A program made the position numbers and the translations under genes. This document shows, piece by piece, positions 13,686 to 21,343 of a stretch of 23,308 nt of DNA; the stretch's first letter is position 1; the number at the start of each line of letters is the position of its first letter. A model generated the notes under the pieces. It saw only the letters and a list, made by a program, of their open reading frames with translations, had not been told where the DNA came from and searched no databases. Source of the DNA: Nitrospira defluvii. Lineage in GTDB: Bacteria > Nitrospirota > Nitrospiria > Nitrospirales > Nitrospiraceae. The stretch is from assembly GCA_016199015.1 (NCBI GenBank), contig JACQHN010000528.1, forward strand, positions 1 through 23,308, in the 5' to 3' direction.

Positions 13686-16610
13686 ATGGCGCTGATGGTG
13701 ATGAGATCGCGCTGGGCCCTGGGCCTGCTGCTGGGCGTGGCTATCTGGTTCGGAGCAGCCCCAGCCTGGGCCGGGGAGCCGCCGAGCGAACCTATCCTGC
13801 GAATCGAGACAGGGAACCATAGTTCGCTACTTACGAAGGATATGGCAGTTGATCGGTCTGGCAGAGTTCTTGTGACGGGTTCTGAGGATAAGAGTATTCG
13901 AGTATGGGATCTGGTTACGGGAGAATTAGTAAGGACTATCCGACCTCCTGTTGGGAGGAATCTAGATGGCAGGATCAGTCAGATCGCAATTTCTCCAGAT
14001 GGAAAGCTAGTTGCTGCCGGTGGATTTACTGGACGCGAGTGGGATGGAGCGGCTTCAATCTATTTCTTCGATTTATCATCTGGAGAAATGCGGGCCCGAG
14101 TTGGTGGTGTGCCAGGAACTGTTCTGGACCTCGCCTACTCAAAAGATGGTGCATATATAGCGGTAGCATTTAGTAGCAAAGAAGGACTCCATGGTGTTCA
14201 AGTCTATCGCACTGGCAACTACTCGATCGTCGTTCAGGATGTATCATATAGGCGGCGGCCCGTCTCGGTCGATTTTGACCCCAAGGGGCGATTGGTCACT
14301 GCAGCGTTTGATGGCGTCATCCGTCTCTATGATACGAGCTTCCGCGTTCTTGAGATCCTAAAGCTCGATAATACACTACTGCCATGGGTGGCCCGTTTCT
14401 CGCCAGATGGGAACAAGATAGCTGTTGGGTATTGGGGCGGCGACTTGGTCACGGTACTTTCTGGGCAAGACCTTCGAAAGCTTTATAGTCGAATTGCAAA
14501 GCTCAAAAATGTCATGTGGACGACACCAGCGTGGTCTACATTCGATAAAAGCCTCGTTACTACGTCAAGCTCAATAGAATCCGTAGAAATCACTTTTTGG
14601 CTAGAAGACGGACGCGAGGCAACGAGAAAGCTACTTACTGACACGAGGAAGGGAGGGCAAGAGCCCATATATTCTCTCGTTGTTTTGCCTGGAAGACGGG
14701 TGGTTGTTGGTATGAATGGTACATGGGGGATGGTAGATCTTTCGAAAGAAACGTGGTCCTTGTATACACGCCCATCTGCGATTGATTTTTGTAAAGATGT
14801 TGAGGCGGAACAGTTCCGTTTATCCTATGACGGGACAGTGGCACAGATAGAAGATGTGGGGAGATTTTCACCGTCGAATGTCTGGTTCGGCCATTCAACC
14901 GTACACTCATCTTCGAGCACAAGCGGCCCTGATTCTTATGGACCGCTGCTGAAAAAACGAGGAGTGTCCGTCACTGGATTGGGGACATTGGAGCATAGAT
15001 TCAATGGAGCACCGCTGCCTCTCTACGAAGATGAGATTCCATTCAGTATTGGATTTGCTCCAGACGACCAATCGTTCATTCTAGGAACGTCCTGGTATCT
15101 TCGCAACTTTGACAGTCTTGGAAAAGAACGTTGGAGATCATTTTCGAGTGGGTCGGTTTGTCGGGTCAGTGTTTCTCGAAATAACGCACTCGCTGTAATT
15201 GTTGCTCAGGGCGGGACCATTCATTGGTATCGAATGAAAGATGGACAAGAACTATTGTCGTTGTTTCCCCACAGTGACCGTAAGCGCTGGGTAATGTGGA
15301 CTCCGTCCGGCTACTACAATGCCTCGCCCGGTGGCGAAGAGTTGATCGGGTGGCATGTCAACCATGGCAAGGACCAGGCGGCGGATTTTTTTCCTGCCGC
15401 GAAATTCCGAAACACCTACTACCGGCCCGATATCGTCGCGAAGGTGTTGGAGACCTTAGATGAGGGGACGGCGGTTCGCCTGGCGAACAGTGAGAGCGGG
15501 CGCAAGGCCCAGACCGCAGCCTTGGCCGAACAACTTCCGCCGGTGGTCACGATTCTTTCGCCTGGCGAGGGGGCCATGGTCTCCGCATCCGACGTCACTG
15601 TGCGGTTCACACTGCGATCCCCCTCGGGAGAGCCGGTGACTGGCGTGAAGGCTTTGGTGGATGGGCGCCCCGTCTCCGTGGCACGGGATCTCAAAGTCAC
15701 CGCGAAGGCGCAGGCCGAGTCCGACGTGCAGGAATTCCAAGTCACGATTCCCGAGCGGGATGCTGAGATTGCCATTCTGGCGGAGAATCGTTACAGCACC
15801 AGCGTGCCCGCGGTGGTGCGGGTGAAGTGGGCAGGACGGGGGCCGGGACAAGCGGATGCCTTCGTTATCCAGCCCAGACTCTATATTCTGGCGATCGGGG
15901 TCAGCCAGTACCAGAACAAAGATTTGACCCTGGGATTTCCCGCCAAGGACGCGCAGGATTTCGCGGCCGTGCTGCATAGCCAGAAGGGCCGGTTGTATCG
16001 AGACGTGACGGCGAAGGTCCTCACTGACGGAGAGGCGACGAAAGACGATATTCTCGATGGTCTGGATTGGCTGCGGAAAGAGACCACGAGTAAAGACGTG
16101 GCCATGCTGTTTCTCGCGGGCCACGGCGTGAATGATTCCAACGGCATCTACTACTTTTTACTGGCCAATGCGAATCCGGACAAGCTGCTACGGACCGGCG
16201 TGGTGTTCTCCGACATCAAGAATACCTTGGCCTCCATTGCGGGCAAGACGCTGTTTTTCGTGGATACCTGCCATTCCGGCAACATCATGGGCGCCAGGCG
16301 GGGTGTCGCGGACATTAACGCCGTGGTAAACGAGCTGGCAAGCGCAGAGAACGGCGCCGTGGTCTTTGCCTCCTCCACCGGCAAGCAATATTCGCTTGAA
16401 GATCAAACCTGGGGGAACGGCGCCTTTACCAAGGCGTTGGTGGAAGGCCTAGACGGCAAGGCTGACTATACCGGCAAGGGCACGATTAGCATCAACATGT
16501 TGGATCTGTATCTCTCCGAGCGGGTGAAGCAACTCACCGACGGCAAGCAGACCCCCACGACCACCAAACCCAACACCGTTCCGGACTTTCCGATCGCCCT
16601 GCGGCGCTAG
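13686..16610 (+). CDS. Exported WD40 / Ig-like / caspase-like protein
   Basis: A 974-aa protein. The signal peptide spans about 1-31 (core LGLLLGVAIWF, cleavage AWA/GE). WD40-like blades follow to about 530, clearest at VTGSEDKSIRVWDLVTGELV (about 55) and FSPDGNKIAVGYWGGDLVTV (about 240). Then come the family linker (WTPSGYYNASPGGEE, about 538), an Ig-like domain (about 619-720) and a caspase-like domain (about 728-974). Catalytic His813 in LAGHG (16122-16124) and Cys862 in DTCHSGN (16269-16271) are present. It is the most diverged of the three caspases and keeps the classical HSG after the Cys, where the other two have HSEG. The sensor half (about 13850-15280) is more AT-rich than the protease half, with 25/60 GC at 14461-14520 against 37/60 at 16261-16320. 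It is coupled to the upstream DUF4384 lipoprotein, suggesting a functional pair. Substrate unknown. Confidence 0.92.
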   Translation: MALMVMRSRWALGLLLGVAIWFGAAPAWAGEPPSEPILRIETGNHSSLLTKDMAVDRSGRVLVTGSEDKSIRVWDLVTGELVRTIRPPVGRNLDGRISQIAISPDGKLVAAGGFTGREWDGAASIYFFDLSSGEMRARVGGVPGTVLDLAYSKDGAYIAVAFSSKEGLHGVQVYRTGNYSIVVQDVSYRRRPVSVDFDPKGRLVTAAFDGVIRLYDTSFRVLEILKLDNTLLPWVARFSPDGNKIAVGYWGGDLVTVLSGQDLRKLYSRIAKLKNVMWTTPAWSTFDKSLVTTSSSIESVEITFWLEDGREATRKLLTDTRKGGQEPIYSLVVLPGRRVVVGMNGTWGMVDLSKETWSLYTRPSAIDFCKDVEAEQFRLSYDGTVAQIEDVGRFSPSNVWFGHSTVHSSSSTSGPDSYGPLLKKRGVSVTGLGTLEHRFNGAPLPLYEDEIPFSIGFAPDDQSFILGTSWYLRNFDSLGKERWRSFSSGSVCRVSVSRNNALAVIVAQGGTIHWYRMKDGQELLSLFPHSDRKRWVMWTPSGYYNASPGGEELIGWHVNHGKDQAADFFPAAKFRNTYYRPDIVAKVLETLDEGTAVRLANSESGRKAQTAALAEQLPPVVTILSPGEGAMVSASDVTVRFTLRSPSGEPVTGVKALVDGRPVSVARDLKVTAKAQAESDVQEFQVTIPERDAEIAILAENRYSTSVPAVVRVKWAGRGPGQADAFVIQPRLYILAIGVSQYQNKDLTLGFPAKDAQDFAAVLHSQKGRLYRDVTAKVLTDGEATKDDILDGLDWLRKETTSKDVAMLFLAGHGVNDSNGIYYFLLANANPDKLLRTGVVFSDIKNTLASIAGKTLFFVDTCHSGNIMGARRGVADINAVVNELASAENGAVVFASSTGKQYSLEDQTWGNGAFTKALVEGLDGKADYTGKGTISINMLDLYLSERVKQLTDGKQTPTTTKPNTVPDFPIALRR

Positions 16611-16717
16611 GGCCTTCTCGGGTCTCTGCTTCCCGGCAGAGCGCGGCCTGTCCCTTTACGATGCGGGGATGTCTCAGGCTCGTCTTCGTCTTCCTTCGTG
16701 TGATCCAGCCACATCAT
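16607..16717 (-). CDS. Small acidic/basic hypothetical protein
   Basis: A 36-aa open frame starting at ATG 16717 (ATG 16714 is also possible) with an excellent ribosome site, AAAGGAGG, seven bases upstream. The peptide begins MMWLDHTKEDEDEPETS and ends in a basic, Pro/Gly/Arg-rich tail. It has no signal peptide or membrane segment. Its stop codon overlaps the stop of the convergent caspase gene by three bases. I do not recognise it. The strong ribosome site argues for translation; the tiny size and overlap argue for caution. Confidence 0.4.
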   Translation of the reverse strand: MMWLDHTKEDEDEPETSPHRKGTGRALPGSRDPRRP

Positions 16718-16799
16718 TCCTGCTCCTCCTTTCTCTAACTCATTGTTTTTCTGCGTAGTTAGTTCTGATCCTGCTCCCGTTCTCTTGAGGGCTGCCCGC

Positions 16800-16814
16800 T
16801 GGCATTGGGGTTGC
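16800..16814 (+). promoter_or_regulatory. Sigma-54-type (-24/-12) promoter before small membrane genes
   Basis: TGGCATTGGGGTTGC matches TGGCACG-N4-TTGC with exact GG-N10-GC spacing. The TGGCATT half is identical to that of the minus-strand site at 6732-6746. Transcription would start near 16826, about 30 nt before the ATG at 16857, leaving room for its AAAAGGAGG ribosome site. A short inverted repeat, CTAACT/AGTTAG (16735-16740, 16757-16762), lies upstream and could be part of an activator site. Confidence 0.6.
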
Positions 16815-16856
16815 GATACCTCATGCATGAACCGCGTCGCTGAAAAGGAGGACACC

Positions 16857-16961
16857 ATGCTGGAGCTCATTCTTGGCGGAGCAATCTTCATCCTGGCGGT
16901 GCTGGATCTTATAGACATTGGTTCTGACACACATGGGCCGCGTTCGCTGCAGCATGAATGA
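16857..16961 (+). CDS. Small single-pass membrane protein
   Basis: A 34-aa open frame. ATG 16857 follows AAAAGGAGG (16843-16851), a strong ribosome site. Residues 2-21 are a continuous hydrophobic helix (LELILGGAIFILAVLDLIDI), followed by a short polar tail. It sits just downstream of a sigma-54-type promoter and 94 bp before another gene with a similar hydrophobic N-terminus. Function is unknown. Small membrane peptides often regulate a membrane partner, but nothing here names one. Confidence 0.5.
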   Translation: MLELILGGAIFILAVLDLIDIGSDTHGPRSLQHE

Positions 16962-17002
16962 GAGGACATTCTTTGGAGTTTTGGGGACGAGTCAGGATGA
17001 AG

Positions 17003-17017
17003 GCCCCCTTTGGGGGC
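17003..17017 (+). other. Short GC hairpin between two small genes
   Basis: GCCCCCTTTGGGGGC is a perfect 6-bp palindrome with a 3-nt loop, located 39 bp before the ATG at 17056. It could tune read-through or translation between the small membrane gene and the next gene. No T run follows, so it is not a clear terminator. Confidence 0.4.
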
Positions 17018-17055
17018 AACAGATGGCAAATCGCTACCCACAAAGGAGATGTGTC

Positions 17056-17499
17056 ATGGGAAACTTTATCTTCGGGGCGGTCATTGCAGTGCTGGGGCTG
17101 GCTTACGTTGGCGGATGGGACCCAGGGAATGAGGCGCGTGGCGAGATTATCACGGTCCATCAACAGCTGGACATCGGCGTTATGGATGGTGCGCCAGATG
17201 CAGGTGTGCTGGTAAAGACGAGCATTAAGAATGTCGGGCAGGACGGGTTTATCCGAGTGAAAGCTAAATTGTCCACGTCAGAGGGTGAGTGGGAACGAGA
17301 GCAGAAATTGCACTTTGATGCGAATGAGACGAAAGATCTCAGTTGGTTCTTTCACGAACCTACGGTGAACGCGCTCAACATTCAGTCTTGGGTGCAGGCG
17401 TTCCCTGGCGTCCACACCGTCAAACAGGCGAACAAGAAGAATGCATCACCGATTCCCGAATGCGTTAGGCATGTGCTGGGAGACTGCCCAGGATCATGA
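17056..17499 (+). CDS. Exported or membrane-anchored beta-domain protein of unknown function
   Basis: A 147-aa protein. ATG 17056 is chosen for AAAGGAG (17042-17048) and the hydrophobic N-terminus that follows. Residues 2-20 (GNFIFGAVIAVLGLAYVGG) form a signal anchor. About 30-115 is a beta-rich domain (LVKTSIKNVGQDGFIRVKAK, KLHFDANETKDLSWFFHEPT) reminiscent of small Ig-like domains that sit outside the membrane. The C-terminal tail holds two cysteines (PECVRHVLGDCPGS) that may pair. The hydrophobic start resembles that of the small upstream gene. The two may form one transcript from the sigma-54-type promoter at 16800-16814. I do not recognise a family. Confidence 0.75.
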   Translation: MGNFIFGAVIAVLGLAYVGGWDPGNEARGEIITVHQQLDIGVMDGAPDAGVLVKTSIKNVGQDGFIRVKAKLSTSEGEWEREQKLHFDANETKDLSWFFHEPTVNALNIQSWVQAFPGVHTVKQANKKNASPIPECVRHVLGDCPGS

Positions 17500-17880
17500 G
17501 TGCGTCGTAGTCAGCCACTTTCCTAAAAGCGAAGGGGCAGGTTTAGGCGATCAACGCAACACCCTCTGGGGCAAGGTGGAGTTTGAGTGTGATCTGTATG
17601 GGGCAAATGGGAGGTCCGGGCTTGTCTGCGGCCCAGAAAGCGAATTTGTGGCAGTGGTGGCATGGCGGCGGATGGCTTGATCCGGCTGATTGCGGTCACA
17701 CTCGAAGCTTGTTCGTTCAAGCTCGAGACGTACTCAAGAGAGAATTGGTGGGGCACTTCCGAACCAGGAGCAGGATGCGCGGGGCAAGGGGCGTGAGTAT
17801 GGCTGGTCAGCCGTGCGGGCAGATCTTTGATGGGGGCTTCATCCGCGACCGTGCGGGGAAAATTGTCCACTCAAGTGACG
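17500..17880. other. Gene-poor stretch with a transposase remnant
   Basis: No intact gene is supported. Long open frames on both strands (for example 17583-18275 plus) have no coherent protein and run antisense into the lipoprotein gene. The one recognisable item is a short match to a transposase N-terminus at about 17598-17670. No terminal inverted repeats or target duplication were seen. Confidence 0.5.
17598..17690 (+). pseudogene. Remnant of a transposase N-terminus (IS30-like)
   Basis: The frame from ATG 17598 reads MGQMGGPGLSAAQKANLWQ, then WWHGGGW. This strongly resembles the G-R-P-G-L-S-x-x-Q-K-x-x-L-W-x-x-W start of IS30-type transposases. The helix-turn-helix that should follow is not recognisable in any frame and the catalytic DDE domain is absent, so only a decayed stub remains. 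The match is from memory of the family. Confidence 0.45.
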
Positions 17881-17916
17881 CGCCTCCGAAAGAAGCGGCT
17901 GCCACTTTCGGAGGCG
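17881..17916 (-). terminator. Strong hairpin after the small lipoprotein gene
   Basis: A perfect 12-bp inverted repeat (CGCCTCCGAAAG, 17881-17892, with 17905-17916) and a 12-nt loop begin 24 bp past the stop of the minus-strand gene ending at 17941. There is no T run on either side, so termination may be Rho-assisted, or the stem may protect the transcript end. It would also block read-through from the plus strand. Confidence 0.6.
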
Positions 17917-17940
17917 AAGCAATTTCAGGGGAGAGATGGA

Positions 17941-18357
17941 TTATCGCTGATTCGCCTGGTCGCGCTTGCAGCTTTCTTCGGCCAGCATCCGTTGCCCGGC
18001 GGAGGCATCTTTCGGAATTCGTGTCGTGCAGGCGTCCAGACTATCCCCGACCGTGCCGGAGGCCGCCCGGTTTCCGCTCTTCGTGCTGGCGGGTCCCGCG
18101 ATGGACTGGCGAAGCGCCTCCTCTCGTTGACAGCCTTCCTCGGCGAGCATGCGTGTGCCGGCCGTGCCTCCAGACGGGATGCGCGCCAGACAGGCTTGCA
18201 GTGAATCGTAGGCCGGAGCGGCAGCTTTCCCGGACGTGGCCGAGGGCGAGGCCTGTGTCGATCCACTGCCGGTGAGCGCCTCTTCCGTAGCACAGGCGCT
18301 GAGCAGGAGTAGAGATAAGGACAAGACAAGAGCACTGTGAGACGGCGAGTACATCAT
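17941..18357 (-). CDS. Small lipoprotein with two cysteine-containing repeats
   Basis: A 138-aa protein. ATG 18357 is chosen for AAGGAGG eight bases upstream; a longer frame to 18393 lacks a ribosome site. A lipoprotein signal ends in LLSAC (Cys about 22). After a Ser/Thr/Ala-rich linker come two copies of a roughly 35-residue motif, DSLxACxxRIPxxxxAGxRMLAEExCxR (about 51-87 and 101-138), each with a pair of cysteines about 20 residues apart. The cysteines may form one disulfide per repeat in the periplasm. The gene follows the ABC operon after 81 bp and may be read from it or from its own promoter. No known function is recognised. Confidence 0.8.
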   Translation of the reverse strand: MMYSPSHSALVLSLSLLLLSACATEEALTGSGSTQASPSATSGKAAAPAYDSLQACLARIPSGGTAGTRMLAEEGCQREEALRQSIAGPASTKSGNRAASGTVGDSLDACTTRIPKDASAGQRMLAEESCKRDQANQR

Positions 18358-18438
18358 TGAAAGATCCTCCTTGAGCAAAAACGATGCGCGCACAGTAGCA
18401 TAAACCGCCCTCGCCTGGAAACACCTCTGCGAGCTTGC

Positions 18439-19809
18439 TTAGGGGGTGGGCCCCGCTCCCTGCCCGAGGAGGGCCGGCCGGGAGGGGATTTGGGTCAGCA
18501 GGTCTGGGCGTACCTGGAATACACCAGGGATACGGTGGCCGATGGCATACAGGAGGCCGCCGACTTGATTGCCCAGCGCCAGGCGTCCAGCGACGCGTCC
18601 GTCTTTGCCGGTGGCGACGAATTCGGCCACGGGGGCCACGAGTCCATAGGGCGCGAGTGGGCTGGCCTGCTTGAGAACACGCTCTTCCGCCGGAAGATTG
18701 ACGATTCGGCTGACGACTAAGTCCGCGACATCCTGACGGACCTTCTCCGTCGGCTGATCCTCGAGCACCCACTCGTTATGCTGATGAATGAGTACGTATT
18801 GTTCATCTCGTGTCTTGATGGACAACGTGGCGATATCGCCGATGTCCACGCCGAGTAATCGTTTGTCCTGCAGGGTGAAGAGGTCCTTGGTGAGATCCTT
18901 AATGGCCGAAGGGCTGACTTTATAAATCGGGCCATCGGGCATCGTCTGGGCATAGGCCTCCCCGCTGACGGGGTCTGGCTGAAAGAGCCGCACGACTTGG
19001 TCAGTGCCACCGGCATGTAGGGCAATTTTTACTTTGGGTTTGGTGAGTAATGGTAGAAGTTTATCCCGCTCCGGTCCCGGATCGACAATGGCCAGCGCCT
19101 TCAAATCTTCCAAGCGAAAAAGCAGGGCTTGCACTTGGGTTCGGTCCCCTTCAGCCTCGATGGGATAGCGGATCTTCCATTTCTTTTTGGGCTTTTCATC
19201 CTGGGCGTAGAGCACGATTTCCGTCGTGGGATAGGTGAGGCGGAGTCGCTCAGCGTCTTGCTGGGCAAATTGCAGCAACTCTTTGCGGCGCAGCGAGAGC
19301 AGTGTTTTGTTCAGAAAGTCTTTCGGCGCCAGGTCCGTCAAGAGCACCGCCTGGTCCGAAGCCCTCAAGACATAGAGGCTGGACGACAAGGGACCGGCAT
19401 CGCCGATGGACAGCGTCTCTTGTTGACTGCCGGTTCCCGCTGTGACGACCGTGGAAGGGTGATCGAGACCGAACGGCGTCAACGAAGCCGCATGTTCTTC
19501 GACCAGCCGCGAGACTTTTCCCATGACGAGGGCGCGGAGGAGAGCCTGCACCTGCCTCTGATCGGCGTCGGTGTGAATCGGCGCGGAAATAGTCCACGCC
19601 TGACCGGGAGTTTGAGTCAGAACCACTTCTCCGGACTGACTCCGGACCGTCAACGTCGTGATCTCCGTCTCATTGAACGCCAGAATCCGCTTAGCCTGAG
19701 TGGCCGTCGTTTCTTCGGTGCGCTGTTCGGGGAGTTCTATGAGGTAGAGGTACAGTCCAAGAGCTGCAAACACGCCCGCCATCAGTACCGTCGGCCAGTA
19801 GCGCCTCAT
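18439..19809 (-). CDS. DUF4340 domain protein of a Gld-type ABC operon
   Basis: A 456-aa protein with one N-terminal membrane helix (about 6-24, VLMAGVFAALGLYLYLI) and a large exported part that reads as DUF4340: repeated beta/alpha units with WTISAPI (about 72), KKWKIRYPIEAEGDRTQVQ (about 215) and WVLEDQPTEKVRQD (about 355). Family knowledge: DUF4340 proteins are regularly encoded after GldG-like proteins in ABC-2 operons, as here, and are thought to be auxiliary envelope parts. The gene starts four bases after the stop of the GldG-like gene and is the last of the four-gene operon. The exact role is unknown. Confidence 0.88.
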   Translation of the reverse strand: MRRYWPTVLMAGVFAALGLYLYLIELPEQRTEETTATQAKRILAFNETEITTLTVRSQSGEVVLTQTPGQAWTISAPIHTDADQRQVQALLRALVMGKVSRLVEEHAASLTPFGLDHPSTVVTAGTGSQQETLSIGDAGPLSSSLYVLRASDQAVLLTDLAPKDFLNKTLLSLRRKELLQFAQQDAERLRLTYPTTEIVLYAQDEKPKKKWKIRYPIEAEGDRTQVQALLFRLEDLKALAIVDPGPERDKLLPLLTKPKVKIALHAGGTDQVVRLFQPDPVSGEAYAQTMPDGPIYKVSPSAIKDLTKDLFTLQDKRLLGVDIGDIATLSIKTRDEQYVLIHQHNEWVLEDQPTEKVRQDVADLVVSRIVNLPAEERVLKQASPLAPYGLVAPVAEFVATGKDGRVAGRLALGNQVGGLLYAIGHRIPGVFQVRPDLLTQIPSRPALLGQGAGPTP

Positions 19810-19813
19810 GCTG

Positions 19814-21343
19814 TTACAAACGACGCCGTTTTCGCCAGACCAGGAGGCCGCAGAGGACGGTCATCGCGGGAAGGAGAATGACCTGGACATACAGCAGAAT
19901 GCGTTCCTGGAGCGGGTTGGGGGTAAAGGGTCGGACTGCGGGGTCTTTGGGCGTGAGGGAAATGAGATCGCCCTCTTCCGTGAGCCATCCGACTGTGCGT
20001 TGAAAGAAATCGCTGTTGCCGACGAAGTTGATAAACCCATTGCTGGCGAATGAGGAGTTGCCGACGATCACCAGGGCGGGTCGGGGTTTGCCTTCTTCGG
20101 GAGCCTGTTTCGGAGTCAAGGCCGCTGCCAGCGCCAGAGGGCCCTGGATGTCCTCCTTTTCGTTGTAGCTCACGACTCGACCCTTGATATCGGTCTCGGC
20201 CCAACTGCGTGGGGATGTTCGTGCGAGGGGGACATAGTCCCAGTCTTTTCCCTTGTCCTCATGAAAGACGAGATGGCGGGTAAGAGGAAACAATACCGCA
20301 GCGGTCAGTTCATGGGTGATTTCATGGTCGGTAAAGGTGCGGACCAAGAGGGCGGTCAAATCGCCTTGTGCCAGGCGATCTTGTAAATCGACCAACACGC
20401 CTCGACCCAGCTCCATGCCCCAGGTATCCAACAGGTCATCCATGCCGGCTTGCGTGTCCGGGTCGACCAGCACCAGGAGATGTCCGCCCTTGGCGACATA
20501 GGCTCGAATGCGGTCCTTCTCTTCCTTGGTCACCGCTCGACGCGGTCCCGCAATAATCAGCACCGCAGTGTTCTCTGGCACGACGGATTCCTGAAGCAAG
20601 GAGAGCGTGGCGATGTCGTATCCCTGTTTTTCCAGCACCTCTTTCGTCAGGGCCAGCCCGCCCCGGTCTCTGTCCTCCAGGCTCCGCTCTCCATGACCTT
20701 CCAGAAACATGAGCCGCTTCTTGGTGTCTTTGGACACACGGAGCAGGGCGCCCGTAATTTCTACTTCAGCCGGAGAGGTGATGCGAACCGACTGGGGACC
20801 ACTTTCGAAGATGGCGATGTCGGTCCTGGTGATGCTGTAATTCTGGGCCACCTTAGGTTGGCGTTCAGGATCGATGAACTGGACGGTCAGCTTGGGACTG
20901 GCCTGCCGGTAACTGTCGAACCGCTCCTTGTAGGCCTGGTAGCCAGGATCTTTCTCCCTGGTGAAGACCGTGATGCTGACATCTCTGGTCAGGTTGCGAA
21001 GGACGCGATGGGTCTCCGGAGCGAGCGTGTAGTTCTGATTCTCGGAGAAATCCCAGCGGATCGAATGGCGGGCTCCGAGGAAATTGAGGATGGCTAAAAT
21101 GGCTATAAAGAGCGCCACCATGAGCGCGCTGTTGGCGCCCATGCGAGTCGAGCGTTGGGCGGAGAAGGTCTTCAGGCGGTCGAAATGGTTCGCAAAAAAC
21201 CAGATGAGGCAGACCAGGGCCAGCCCTTCCAACAGGGTGACGAGCCAGAGCGTATCGGGCACCAAGGAATAGGCGATCAGGCCGGCCACGGCTAAGCCGA
21301 TGCCGAGGGCGCCAACGGGAATGGTGCGGCGCGTTATTTCCAT
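19814..21343 (-). CDS. GldG-like ABC transporter auxiliary protein
   Basis: A 509-aa protein. It has three N-terminal membrane helices (about 10-30, 33-50, 72-92), a long extracytoplasmic region and one C-terminal helix (about 482-503) ending in RKRRRL. The middle matches the GldG / ABC-type auxiliary family: RHSIRWDFSENQNYTLAPET (about 92-112), VQFIDPERQP (about 153), RLMFLEGHGERSLED (about 209) and a Rossmann-like stretch with AYVAKGGHLLVLVDPDTQAG (about 275). In Bacteroidetes GldG works with GldA and GldF in gliding or secretion. Outside that phylum the role is open. The start overlaps the permease gene by 10 bp, which couples their translation and explains the weak ribosome site. Confidence 0.9.
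   Translation of the reverse strand: MEITRRTIPVGALGIGLAVAGLIAYSLVPDTLWLVTLLEGLALVCLIWFFANHFDRLKTFSAQRSTRMGANSALMVALFIAILAILNFLGARHSIRWDFSENQNYTLAPETHRVLRNLTRDVSITVFTREKDPGYQAYKERFDSYRQASPKLTVQFIDPERQPKVAQNYSITRTDIAIFESGPQSVRITSPAEVEITGALLRVSKDTKKRLMFLEGHGERSLEDRDRGGLALTKEVLEKQGYDIATLSLLQESVVPENTAVLIIAGPRRAVTKEEKDRIRAYVAKGGHLLVLVDPDTQAGMDDLLDTWGMELGRGVLVDLQDRLAQGDLTALLVRTFTDHEITHELTAAVLFPLTRHLVFHEDKGKDWDYVPLARTSPRSWAETDIKGRVVSYNEKEDIQGPLALAAALTPKQAPEEGKPRPALVIVGNSSFASNGFINFVGNSDFFQRTVGWLTEEGDLISLTPKDPAVRPFTPNPLQERILLYVQVILLPAMTVLCGLLVWRKRRRL

Noticed and set aside
16624..16641. CTCTGC/GCAGAG hairpin after the third caspase gene as a terminator
   Set aside because: It has only six base pairs and no T run, and lies inside the likely small minus-strand gene.
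17583..18275. 230-codon plus-strand open frame
   Set aside because: Only its first residues resemble anything (a transposase start). The rest is antisense to the small lipoprotein gene and crosses a strong hairpin.
19129..19881. 250-codon plus-strand open frame, and similar ones at 20450-21097 and 21949-22536
   Set aside because: All are antisense to the well-supported ABC operon and have no coherent domain.
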